Positions 33,168-43,109 of a stretch of DNA of 64,000 nt are shown piece by piece. Each line of letters opens with the position of its first letter. Positions within the stretch are counted from its first letter, which is position 1. This DNA comes from Crocodylus rhombifer (Eukaryota; Chordata; Crocodylia; Crocodylidae), in contig JAVSML010024240.1 in assembly GCA_038503035.1 (NCBI GenBank), positions 1 to 64,000 on the forward strand, in the 5' to 3' direction. The translations under genes and the position numbers were made by a program. The notes beneath the pieces were generated by a model. The model worked only from the letters and a program-made list of their open reading frames with translations. It was not told where the DNA came from and did not search any database.

Positions 33168-35311
33168 TAGGCCTGTGTGAAGCAACAAGTATTCAATTCA
33201 GATTCGGCCAGTTTGTGGAACAATGATTTGCTTCGACCCAGGCAGTGAGGGAGGGATGGAGTGAGGCTGGGATTAAGGAAGCAAGGGGGGGGGAGATGTG
33301 GCTTTCCCATGGCTGTACCATGCTTCCCCTATCCCCCCGCTTCTGGGCTCTGCCGGTCCCCACTCACCCCAACTCCTGGGCTGCACCATGCTATGGCCCA
33401 GGTAGCTGCTGTTGGCTGTTCCTGGGACTGCTGCAGGAAGGACTGGGGGGAGTGGCGGCAAGCGGAGCCCGGAGTGGCACGGGATGTGGCACAGCTAGTT
33501 CAAACTCACTCTAGCCCCCGCTGCAGTGGCCCCAGGAGTGATTGGTGCCAACTATAACGAGTACTGTGGGTTGGGGGGCAGGGCATGCCTCTTGCTGCTA
33601 CATGTCCCCCAGGAGGGCTGTGGCTGAGGAGCTGTGTCTGATTCTTCCTGGGGTACGTGCTCCTGGATCTCTGTGGAGGATGACAGCAGGCTGCTGCTGC
33701 AGACTAGGGCCAGCAAAGGCACCAGGGAATTCTTCTCAGCACTTGGGGCAGACATACCGAGCACTGGGAACAGCCCAGTGCCCCCAGATCTGGATGCGAG
33801 ATAACAGCAAGCTGTTGCTGCAGGCTGGGGCTGGGGCTGGGGCTAGTGGTGGCACTGTGTTGTTCCCAGCACTCAGGGTAGGCATACTGAGCACTGGGAA
33901 GTGTCAGTTGGTGCCGCCTCCAGCCTGCAGTGGCAGCCATCTGTCATCCTGCAGGCAGATCCAGAGGCACACACCCCCTGGGAAGAGTCCACACAATCCC
34001 CCATCCTGCAACCCTCCTCAGGGATGCAAAGCAGCAAGAGGCACAACCTGCCCCCTGCCCCCACACCCACTGACAGTTGTCATTGTAGCTGGTGCTGGTC
34101 TGTCCTGGGGCCACTGCAGTGGGGGATAGGGTAAGTGCAGACAAGCTGTGTCACATCCCATGCCACACAGGATTCTGCTTGCTGCTACTCCCCCCCCCAA
34201 CCCCTGCTGCAGCACCCCAGGAACAGTCAACACCAGCTGTCTGCACCATGGCATGGTGCAGCCCAGTGTGAGAGAGAGAAGGAGCCAGCAGGCTCCAAGG
34301 CTCCTGGGCTAAGCGGAGGGTCAGCGGCCACAGGTCCGCGGCCCCAAGGAGCCCGGCAGAAATTCCCCTTACCCCGGTGTGTTGGGAAGGGAGGGCCAAC
34401 ATTTCCCACGCCGCTATAAAGGAGAGGCTGGGACTGGAAAGAGGCAGCAAAGCAAAACTGGAAAGAGGAGGAGGAGGAGGTGGAGCACGCCGGAGCAGAC
34501 TGCAGGGAACGCTGAAAGCCATGTGGAACACTGGTAGGAGCCTCTGGCAGAAAGCAAAACCCCAGTGGGCTTTTGGAGCCCAGTTTACTGGCCCCTGCGG
34601 GGTGTAGAACTGTTTGTTTACTGGCCAGAGCGGCTGAGCCCGGCTTGAGAAGGGTACCGTAAAAGCCCTAATAGAGGGGCACTAGTAACGTTGGGTACCG
34701 TAGTCCCTGTAAGAGGGACTGAGGATATGTGGCCGGACCAACTGGTTGGCCACCACCCGGTGGAACAGGCGAGGGTGTAGGGGAGGAGGAGCCCTCAGAA
34801 ACTCGGGACCTCGCAAGACACCGGGGAGACTCATAATTGGACTACATGCTGAAGACACCTGAACCACTCTGCTAATATCAAGTCGTGGCAGGAAAAACGT
34901 ATGCATGTAAGACCCCAATTATAGGAGAGGACACCCTAGGCAACTGGCAGGTGGCGTCTGTTAGGTCCACAGGGGGCAGTGATACCCGACACCCACGAGC
35001 TGGGATGAGCGGGGACAGGAGGAGTCCAGGCATGGGGCAACAGGTGGAGCATGGTGTAGCCACAGGAACGGCACCCCTCCCCCCCCATTCCTTCCCTAAT
35101 CCCAGCCTCACTCCCTCCCTCCTTCACCACCTGGGAACATAACCCTATCTGTTAGGGCTGTCCAAAGTTTTGGTAGCTGATTCAACGGCCAAATATCTGA
35201 ATTGGCCAAATCAAATAGGGACAGTGACTTGAATTACCAAATCAAATTACTGTCCCTCGTATCAGCCAAATCTGAATCCAAATTGAATGCTTGCTGCTTC
35301 ACACAGGCCTA
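33168..35311. mobile_element. hAT-like fold-back element (contains a solo LTR)
   Basis: The termini are perfect 17-bp inverted repeats (TAGGCCTGTGTGAAGCA) and similarity continues for about 30 bp. The flanks are CTGCACAG (33160-33167) and CTGTGCAG (35312-35319), an 8-bp duplication with 7 of 8 matches, as expected for hAT transposons. Inside, a long inverted arrangement runs from about 33239-33480 against 34130-34266 plus 34997-35136, for example GTGAGGCTGGGATTAAGGAA against TTCCCTAATCCCAGCCTCAC. There is no transposase. The ORFs of up to 195 codons are GC-rich by-products. A 725-bp LTR interrupts the right arm. Confidence 0.8.
34267..34991 (+). mobile_element. Solo LTR of an LTR retroelement
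   Basis: The 725-bp segment starts TGTGAGAG and ends CCCGACA (TG...CA termini). It is flanked by CCCAG (34262-34266) and CCCAC (34992-34996), a 5-bp duplication with one change. Removing it restores the hAT-like arm GCAGCCCAG-GAGCTGGG, which matches the opposite arm (CCAACTCCTGGGCTGC near 33378). It has a TATA-like box CTATAAAGG at 34414-34422, is GC-rich and has no coding region or primer-binding site. A solo LTR results from recombination between two LTRs. It could belong to an endogenous retrovirus or a Gypsy-type element; the sequence alone does not decide. Strand is set by the TATA box. Confidence 0.75.
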
Positions 35312-35529
35312 CTGTGCAGCAGTTCATTAGTAATGTGCAGTAGTGTCACAGGGCATGAATCATGATGCAACTCTACTGCACAGTAGTAGTAACAAGCTAC
35401 TGTGCAGTCAGCATCACCAGGATGCTGGGGGTGCAAATATGAGGTCATCAACTCATGCAGACGTGGCCACTATGTGTCAGTTGCTGGGCTGACCAGGTGT
35501 AATTTACTCCCTGAGTCAGTGGCAATGTG

Positions 35530-35870
35530 TAGAAGGTGCACCCGGGTGCACATGCACCCCCTGAGCTTGGAGGTGTACCCCCAATGAAAAGGCACTCCCA
35601 ACAATGTCAGCAGCACTTGCAAGTGGTTCCCACTTGCCAGCCTCTGCCCCTGCTGCCGACACTACTGGCTACAGTTGCAGGTGGTCAGTGATCATTGCTG
35701 GCCATTGCCACCACTGCTGGTGGTGTCTGCGGGTGGTCGCCAACCCCTGGCTTGAGCTTGCCACCTCCCCTGCCCCCACTGCCCCACACCTGCTGCAGCT
35801 GCCATGCTCCCACTGCAGCTGTGCCCCCCTCAGCCACTAGGGGCAAGCATTGTTCATGCCCCCAGTCACC
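35530..35870 (-). mobile_element. ~300-bp GCACCC...CAGCAG interspersed repeat, copy 2
   Basis: It starts GGTGCACCCGGGTGCACATG and ends GGGGCAAGCATTGTTCATGC, the reverse-orientation counterpart of 29695-29992. The interior holds TGCTGGTGGTGTCTGCGGGT tracts. It directly abuts the partial MITE at 35872. Confidence 0.6.
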
Positions 35871-35871
35871 A

Positions 35872-36053
35872 TCTACATGTGCAATTCAGTGTAGTAAGGT
35901 ATCTCCATATGATAGTACTGTTCCCAACAGTACTATCCTACAGTGGAGTTAATTTACTGTTCCCTAATACCAGCACATGTCTAGACTGTGACTTTACTGA
36001 GGAAATAATTAGTCTACTCCACAGTAAATCACACATGTCAATGTACCCAGTCT
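35872..36053. mobile_element. MITE family A, partial copy
   Basis: The sequence CCATCTACATGTGCAATTCA to TCAATGTACCC carries the family hairpin (GATAGTACTG...CAGTACTATC near 35910-35942) and AGTCTACTCCACAGTAAA. The GC-rich core of the family is missing. Confidence 0.65.
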
Positions 36054-36059
36054 GTACTG

Positions 36060-36840
36060 TATATCAGCTAGAAATATCTTTCTTTGAAGCTAAAAATAAA
36101 TCCATTAAATGGCAGATGGCATTTAAATTATGCAGATTTAAAAGAAACAATCTATCAAATAAACATGAAAATCTCCCAGTTTATTAATTTTAGTCACTGT
36201 AAAGCAACTTCTGATCATTCTGTTCATAAACGTAGCAAAGACCAGATTTTCACAACAATTTTGTTAGATCATCTACTTTTTCAATATTTTATTTGTTCTC
36301 TGGTAGTTCAATGAAAAAGTTGCATTTTTGATTTAAACAGTGATACTCTAATTTTAGGATATTTAAAGATAGGGAATTATATGATTTCTGTAAATCTTAT
36401 TTAATGCCACACTGAAACAGAATATAATACAAAGCATTTTTAACTGCCTGAGTATGTCAAAAGTAGGTAACAGAAAAGTCTTATATAATACAACAGGAAA
36501 AAAATGACAATGTGAAAATTAATCAAGGAATTAAACTCATTCAGGGGTGCAGAGCACATTGTAGTACTTGGGGATGGGTGAGCTCTCTATAAGGAAGGCT
36601 TTAATAGAAAGTTGTTGTAGGAGTGCCTGTTTATATATGTATCTACCAGCATTTACCCATCATACAATGGAAGCAAATTAATCCCACCAGTTACTGCAAT
36701 CTCAGGGCTGAGCCCTTGACTCATACTTAAGTACATTACTTAATGCCCAATGTGAAAGGGAAGGAGGCAGCCTGCCACAGTCTCCCCTGTCACCTACAGT
36801 GAATGCTGACAGTGAATAGGCTCCAGCTTGCTTTTTCAGG
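36060..36840. other. AT-rich non-coding stretch
   Basis: No recognisable gene or repeat. Confidence 0.5.
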
Positions 36841-36869
36841 AGTAGTGTGGCCCTGAAGCTTGGTGGAGA

Positions 36870-37400
36870 GAAGGGGCAGGACCTGCCAATGGAGCAGCAC
36901 TGGGAAGAGCAGTGTTGCAGCACGGCAGGGGGCAGAGAAGCCCAAGAGTCTGGGGAGTGTGTGTGGCAGCAGAGCTGTGTGGTGCAGCAGCACATGGGGA
37001 AGGAGCTCCAGAGATGGGGCAGAGAGCAGCAGTGGAGGCATGTGGTGGAGCAGCAAGAGATACAGAGACCCCAGGGATAGGGCAGAAAGCTGTGGCAGAG
37101 GTACAAGGAGAAAAAAACCCAGAGTTGGGGTGGAGGGCCGCAGTCAAGCCCCAGTCAAGCCATGTGGCAGGGTGGCCTGTGGCACAGAGGCTCTGGAGAC
37201 GGGGTGGAGAGCCACAGCGGAGTCATGCTGGGGAGAGGCTTCAGAGACAGGGCAGGAGGCCACACCTGAGCCTTGTGATGAAGCAGCACATGGCATGGAG
37301 ACTCTAGAGAGAGGGCAGAGAGCCATGGTGGAGACGCATGGCAGAGGCTCCAGGAGAGGAACCAGTAAGGAGCTGCTGCAGGGCTGCTGGCCCAGTGGTG
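36870..37400. repeat. Degenerate ~60-bp purine-rich tandem repeat
   Basis: GGGCAGAGAGC/GGTGGAGAGCC-type phrases recur near 36872, 36931, 37016, 37078, 37130, 37204, 37252 and 37313, at intervals of roughly 50-80 bp. A 226-codon plus-strand frame (36860-37540) spans the array. Its product is made of diverged units like ETGWRATAESCWGEA. It has no known domain and no sign of selection visible here, so it is treated as repeat-derived. Confidence 0.6.
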
Positions 37401-37549
37401 CAGAGTGGCAGCAGCAGAGGGGTCATGCCCCAAGAGAAGCAGGCTCAAGGCACCGGGATGGGCGACTGAAGTGCCAGAGGGAGTTACCTCAAAGAGCTGA
37501 GAGACACACAGGTCAGAGGGGCCCAAGGTGTGCAGGGTAGCAACTTGCT

Positions 37550-38275
37550 AGGAAGTGCCCAGACAATACTGTGGGAAAACAGTGAAGAGCTGTAGTGCCT
37601 ACTGACCCCAAATCAATGAAGAAAAAGGAAAAACTTATAAGAAAATACAAGAGGCACCAAGCCAGAGGCAAACGGCCTGGGGAAATGCCTCAAGGCCTAT
37701 GACAGTAGATGCTGATCTTTTCCTATTATAGTCCTTATTTATGCACATTTATGGTAAAGTTAGTATCTCAAAACTGAGAGAGGTTAGTTCTATTGTTGTG
37801 GATTTGAATTAGCAAGAGATGGCCTCCAGTATGGGCCCATACCAAAAACGGCTTGACAGACAGAGGAAAAAGGAATCATCTATGGATGTGGTAAGGACAG
37901 GGTAAAGGGGACGTTGGAGCCCCACGAAGAAGCCAGGATGTGAAGGTCCAGAGAGTCACCTGTGGTGAACTGTCTCCCAAAAGATAAGATCAAGTTGTGG
38001 CAGTCAAGAAGGAATGGCAACCTAAATAACGAGGTGACACCCACAAGGACCCACCCTGTCATTGCCTATGATTAGGGTGTCAGGCAAGAGGGGACCCAAG
38101 CTCTACAGCGCATACCAGTGACGCCCATAGACTGTCATGATATATAGGTATGTCACTACTTTACCGAATTACGGCCACAGGGAGATTACATAAGAGTTGG
38201 TAACTGTTCCCTTTCATGATTTTTTCCATCCTACAGTTTCACAGCATTAAAAACTGGGGTAAATGAGATGAGCAT
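37550..38275. other. Non-coding segment of intermediate GC
   Basis: No reading frame over about 60 codons and no recognised repeat. It lies between the tandem repeat and a hAT-like element. Confidence 0.45.
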
Positions 38276-38283
38276 GTAAGGAG

Positions 38284-39191
38284 TAGGGCTGTGCGAGGCT
38301 TTGGACCGTGCTTCAGATCCAGAGAAGCTTCAGATGCTTTGGCGTCTGAAGCAGCATGTCTGGACTGAAGCACTGGCTTTTTTAGGCTTTCCAAAGCAGT
38401 TCAGAGCTTCCAAACTGCTTCAGAAAAGCTTCAGAGCCGCTTCAGAGATCCAGCCATAGGGCATAAAGGAGAATCAATGAAATATCTATAACTTTGTTGC
38501 TTTTTGTCCAATTTGGATGAAACCTGCAGGGACGGTAGCCTCCACTGCGTGCATGAAACCTTCCAAGTTTCAAGAAGACTGGTGCAGGGGTTTGGGGAGA
38601 ACTGTGCCCCAAAACTTGAAAGCAAAACTCATGTCACATGTATGTGTTACACCACAGGGGTAGCCCCTGCTGAGGCCACAAAGTTTCAAGGTGATAGGTA
38701 CAGGGGTTTGGGGGGAACTGCACCTCAAGCTGCAGACAAGCTAAACTCATGACATAGCTGACACAGGGATGGTGGCCCCTGCTGCAGCTATGACGCCAGC
38801 CAGCTGTCAAGGAGATAAGTGCAGGGCTTCTGGGTTCTGGGGCCCTGCATCCCTAGCTGTGAACAGGCAAAATTCATGACATGGGTGCTTGTGCCACTGT
38901 GTCTGTCTTGGGGCACATGGTGTGTGTGTGTGTGGGGGGGAACTACTGCAAGCCTGGCTGCTAAACTACTGTGTTACCAATTACCAATCAATCATGATTC
39001 ACTCCCAGCACCAGCTCAACACACAGTAGCTACTAGATAATTGGTTAATTAGCAATAATTAACACCTACAAAACGACAGACTAAGGAGAGGAAATAATTA
39101 GTACAGACAATCAACTGCCCCAAGACAGAGACAGCTCCAAAGCAGCCAGATATGAAGCTGGATTGAATACCTGCCTACTCGCACAGGCCTT
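38284..39191. mobile_element. hAT-like non-autonomous element, perfect 8-bp duplication
   Basis: The 908-bp element begins TAGGGCTGTGCGAG and ends CTCGCACAGGCCTT, inverted repeats with a core of CTGTGCGAG. It is flanked by GTAAGGAG at 38276-38283 and again at 39192-39199, a perfect 8-bp duplication diagnostic of hAT-type insertion. The left subterminal zone is packed with GCTTCAGA/TCTGAAGC motifs, typical of hAT transposase binding regions. The interior has three ~120-bp tandem units. No transposase. Confidence 0.9.
38520..38885. repeat. Three-copy ~120-bp tandem repeat inside the hAT-like element
   Basis: Each unit runs GGGxxGGTxGCCxCxGCTG ... AAGTTTCAAG-GATA-GTGCAGGGGTTTGGG-GAACTGYRCC ... 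AACTCATGACA. Units start near 38530, 38655 and 38768. Divergence is considerable. Confidence 0.7.
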
Positions 39192-39199
39192 GTAAGGAG

Positions 39200-40730
39200 T
39201 TCACAAATAATGCTCCAAGATTCAAAGAAAGGAATAGGAAAGTACTCCATGTATCAGTAATATAACCAAGTGGGTAATACAAGGAGAGCCAGCCTTTCCT
39301 CAGATTCAAAGAACTAAGTCCAAAACAGTTCATTTGTATTAAGAATCAAATCTTTTAAAGAAGATTAAGAAAAGCTTATCTGATCAAGAGCATGTTACAC
39401 AAAGGGAAAAAAATACTACAGAACAGTTTGCCATATCTCTATATTTTTCAGATGCAGCTGTTAATGGAGGGTGAACCAATTAAGTAGTTGAGTCAAACAA
39501 GAAACAATTAGGATGGAACCCTCAAGGTTGATGTTGAAGCAAAAAGAAAATTTTGTCTGACTTCTTAAAATGCTGTCTGGAGCAGGGAGGTCATGCTGTT
39601 CTCTGTCCCCAGGGAGCCAGTGGAACTAATTTAGACTCTTTATCTAACAAGGCCACTAACAGGTTAGCTGTTTTCTTTCTCTTACAGTGAATCTAGGTGT
39701 TAGAAGAAAGTGTTTGAGAGGAAAGGATCTTTGGGACAAAAAAAAAAGACAACAAGGTTATTTGATCAAACAGGAAAGCTTTTATAAACTTGCTTTAAAA
39801 TGATAAAGATACATACCTAATATAATCTCACACATTTTTCTGGTGTTTGTCTGTTGCTTTTCTTTTAATCTTGGTAAAACCCTCAGGACACACAGCATAA
39901 ACCTGATGATCACCTTATACCATAATTTCATTTAAACTTCTGGAGACTAACTGTAGAAGTGATTCATATATGTAACATTGTGTATTTTGGCTTTTCTATC
40001 TTGAATACATATCACATCCAAGATAAACCACAAAATAAGTAGTAACATAAATAGTGTGAGATTGATAAATGGATAGGAGTCAGAGGGAAGAAAAAGTATC
40101 TATCAATTTGTAAAAAAGATATAATTAATAGAGTGAATCTATCAACTTCATATACCCCATCATCAGCTTACAGTGCCCATTTACTGGACTGTATCATTGG
40201 ACTGTTAGTGGGGAAGGTACTGGGTTGAATGGAAAAGATTGTTTTTGTTAGTTGATTGTAGATCACTTCTTTCAAGAGAGTAAGAAGATTCAAGTATAAA
40301 AAGTAATAGATAAGAAGGAGAAAATATTAAATGAGGCTGTGGAAGGAACTGATAGACACAGAGAAAAATAAAGATAATTGACACTTTTGGCAGAGCATTA
40401 ATTAACTTAATCCCTAACAAGAATATCCTTGAAAATTTTTAACAACCTACTGAAACCCAGTGAGAGTTGGCTACTTCCTGAAAGAAATGTTATCTATCAT
40501 GTATCACAAGTAGAACACTACCTTATAACTGCATCTCAAGTAAGAATATATATCCCTACTGAGTAATGGTAAGATCCCTGGCCTTGATGTTCTTCCCCCA
40601 GAAATCTTCAGGAAATTAATTGATAGGTAGTACCCAATTTCTATTTTTTTAAACAATAATTTCTTTTAAAAGGTTTTTATCCTAAGCATTGAAACCAAAA
40701 TATAACTCTCCTAATATTTAAAACATAGAG
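39200..40730. other. AT-rich non-coding stretch
   Basis: No gene or recognisable repeat. Confidence 0.5.
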
Positions 40731-40738
40731 ATTAGAAA

Positions 40739-41698
40739 TAGGGCTGTGCAAAACAGCACTGTTTCAGTTTGCCTTCCATTTGCCATTTCAAAGGGACAGT
40801 GTTTCGTGTCATTTTGTTTCATTTTGTTTTGAAGTACTGTTCTATTTAATTTCATCAAAACTGTTTCGCTGTTTTGATGTATTTTGACATTTTGCCCATA
40901 GGCTATAATGGGGAATCATGAAAATGCCTATAACTTTGGCATTTCATTCTTCTCAGCACTCAGTAGCAGTGCTGGGAGGGCAGGTTGGAGCACAGCCCTG
41001 GCTCTCCCCTCCTCCTGCTGCCAGGCTGCACTTGGAGCATGCCAGTGCCTCTCTGCCATCTCATGTTGCCTCCTGCTGCTAGGCTCAGTTCCCTGGGGCT
41101 GCGGTGCCTCCAGCCACTGGTCTCTGCTTGCCAAGGCTGCACTTGGTTCCAGGGCTGTATTCCAAGTGGCTCTGCCAGCCCCACGAAGCTCAGCCCAGTG
41201 GCAGGAGGTGGCCGGAGAGCCAGTGGTGGAGCTGCTTGGAGCACAGGCCTGGTGAGCACAGCCTGGCGGTGGGAGGCTCCACAGCCCCACAGAGCTGAGC
41301 CTGGGGGGTGGGAGGTGGCCAAGAGCCACTGGTCAGGGCTGCACTCAGAGCGGCTCCACCACTGGCTCTCTGCTGCCTCCCGCCACTAGGCTGTGCTCAC
41401 CAGGGCTGCACTTGGAGCTGTGCTCACAGTGGCTCTGCCACTGGCTTTCCTGCCATCTCCTACCAGGCTGAGCTCCATGGGGCTCACGGAGCCACTTGGA
41501 GTGCAGCCCTGGCTCTCCCCTGCCTCCCGCCACCAGGCTGCTTCAAAACTTGAAAGTTTTCAAAAGTTTCAAGTGTCCTCATTTCGTTTTGTAGCTGTTT
41601 CAAAGCCTGTTGTTTCATTTCAATTTTGCTGTTTCAAGCTTGAAATGTGTCAAAACAGCTTCGAAATGAAACACCCCTTGAAATGTTGCACAGCCCTA
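40739..41698. mobile_element. hAT-like non-autonomous element, second member
   Basis: The 960-bp element has perfect 13-bp terminal inverted repeats, TAGGGCTGTGCAA and TTGCACAGCCCTA. The flanks ATTAGAAA and GTTAGAAT share six of eight bases, a worn 8-bp duplication. Subterminal zones contain many TGTTTCA/GAAATG motifs. The core (40960-41535) is GC-rich and built from units such as AGGCTG...GGCTCTCC and CACTTGGAG that occur in both orientations. No transposase; open frames of up to 137 codons on both strands arise from the core. Confidence 0.88.
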
Positions 41699-41899
41699 GT
41701 TAGAATTTCTGTAGCATATCATCCTATTAGTCTCATTCATATTCCAGCCAAAATATACATTTACTCTCTGATATACAAACACGTTTTTCTGAAAATAACA
41801 TTCTGAGAGAAGAACAGGCTGGTTGTACAGAAAGTTATTCTTGCATGGATCGTTGCTTAGCGTTGCATTATTTGGCATCAAAATATACAAATAGTTTAT

Positions 41900-42560
41900 A
41901 TGAAGACTTCATAGATCTAATGGGAGTTTTAGACTCCATAGACTGATTAACATTCTGGAAGAAACTGGAAGTGGCATCAATGGTTAAGCTTTCTTACAAT
42001 TAATTGCTGCTTACTATACAAATACAGCATCTATGTTACGGGATCAGTGGTGCCTTATCTAGTAGTTTTCTAGGATAGGGGTATGATGAAAATATCTGCT
42101 TGTTCCACTATTTTTAATCTATCTCAGAATGATCTAAAACATATGCTAGCAGGAACTCCATTCCTGTTACCTATTCTATTGAAGGAGTCTATCTCCATCT
42201 TACTTTATGTAGATGACTTGTTACTAATGTCACAGTCCCAGACAGGTCTCCAAAGGTTACTAGATGCTTTTGAGCAGTATTATGTTTTAAATAGCTTGGA
42301 AATCAATAATGTTAAATCCAAGGTACTGTACTATACTATGTTTGTTTGTTTTTTAAATTAAAGGTTAAAATGGGTAAGGTTTTCTCAGAAAAATAAATTG
42401 AAGGTGTTAGTCTCGTTTAAATACCTTGGAATCTATTTAATAAAAACCTGAGCTGACATAAGCACATTGAAAAGTTGTGTGTTAAAGCAAAACAGGCCTT
42501 GGATGGAGTTTTATCCTTCTACAAAAATACCAGTAAAAAGGTGGTACTGGCAACACTAAA
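41900..42560 (+). pseudogene. Decayed LINE reverse transcriptase fragment (not CR1)
   Basis: Frames give FWKKLEVASM, then LLPILLKESISILLYVDDLL followed by LMSQSQTGLQRLLDAFEQYY and VLNSLEINNVKSKVL. After a shift they give SFKYLGIYL. YVDD at 42206-42217 is the RT catalytic box (usually YADD in this type). The SQSQxGLQRLL and SLEINxxKSKV motifs are typical of a non-LTR RT unlike CR1. There are several frameshifts and stops and no endonuclease. The clade is not settled from sequence alone. Insertion is old. Confidence 0.7.
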
Positions 42561-42589
42561 TGTACATGCAGGCATTACATTTAGATTGA

Positions 42590-43100
42590 TGGGCATTTAG
42601 GTTGATCTAAAGGCCCATCTGTGTAGATGTTCTGGGAGGTAAATTCAAGCAAAAAATGGTGTGCCTGATATAAATTAGTTCATCTGAGAAGAAGAATTAA
42701 CTTGGCTTGAAATGCGTTAACCCTATCTATTGAACACCTTTCCGCATTCTGAGCGCAGCCCCAGGACTGGGAAAGCACAGCTGCTTACCCCAGTTATGGG
42801 GCTTTAATCTTTCTACCTGCCCTGACCAGGCTATTTTTGGCCCCCTGACCCTTCCTCACTGCCTCCAAACTGAAAATTTCGCCCTGTGGACCCACCAACC
42901 CCTCTGCAGGCCCACCCGCATCCCCACCCCACCAACATCCCCCACAGATTCTCTCCTTCCCCCACCTGAGTTACTCACTCCGGTTCCCCCACACAGCTCC
43001 CAGCAGCAGTTAATAGCTATATACTGTGCTTTCTCAGTCTCTTTTCATGTGGTTTAAAGCAAAAGCCACATGAATGTAGATCAGCTGCAATGAACACCTG
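42590..43100. other. GC-rich segment with possible MITE edges
   Basis: A C-rich block (near 42830-43000) lies between GCCCATCTGTGTAGATG and AAAGCCACATGAATGTAGATC, both reminiscent of transposon ends. Boundaries and duplication could not be fixed. Confidence 0.3.
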
Positions 43101-43109
43101 TACACACAC

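Larger units (their letters stand above)
33113..35420. mobile_element. Outer Harbinger-type MITE split by a hAT-like element
   Basis: The left piece (33113-33167) starts GGCAGCATCTACATGAGACA and contains AGTAGCTTGTTACTACTGCA. The right piece (35320-35420) contains the inverted counterpart TACTGCACAGTAGTAGTAAC followed by AAGCTACTGTGCAG. These motifs are typical of the window's Harbinger elements. The hAT-like insertion lies between them. Confidence 0.55.

Noticed and set aside
36870..37400. CRISPR array
   Set aside because: The repeats are degenerate and contiguous, without uniform unique spacers, and the context is a vertebrate genome.
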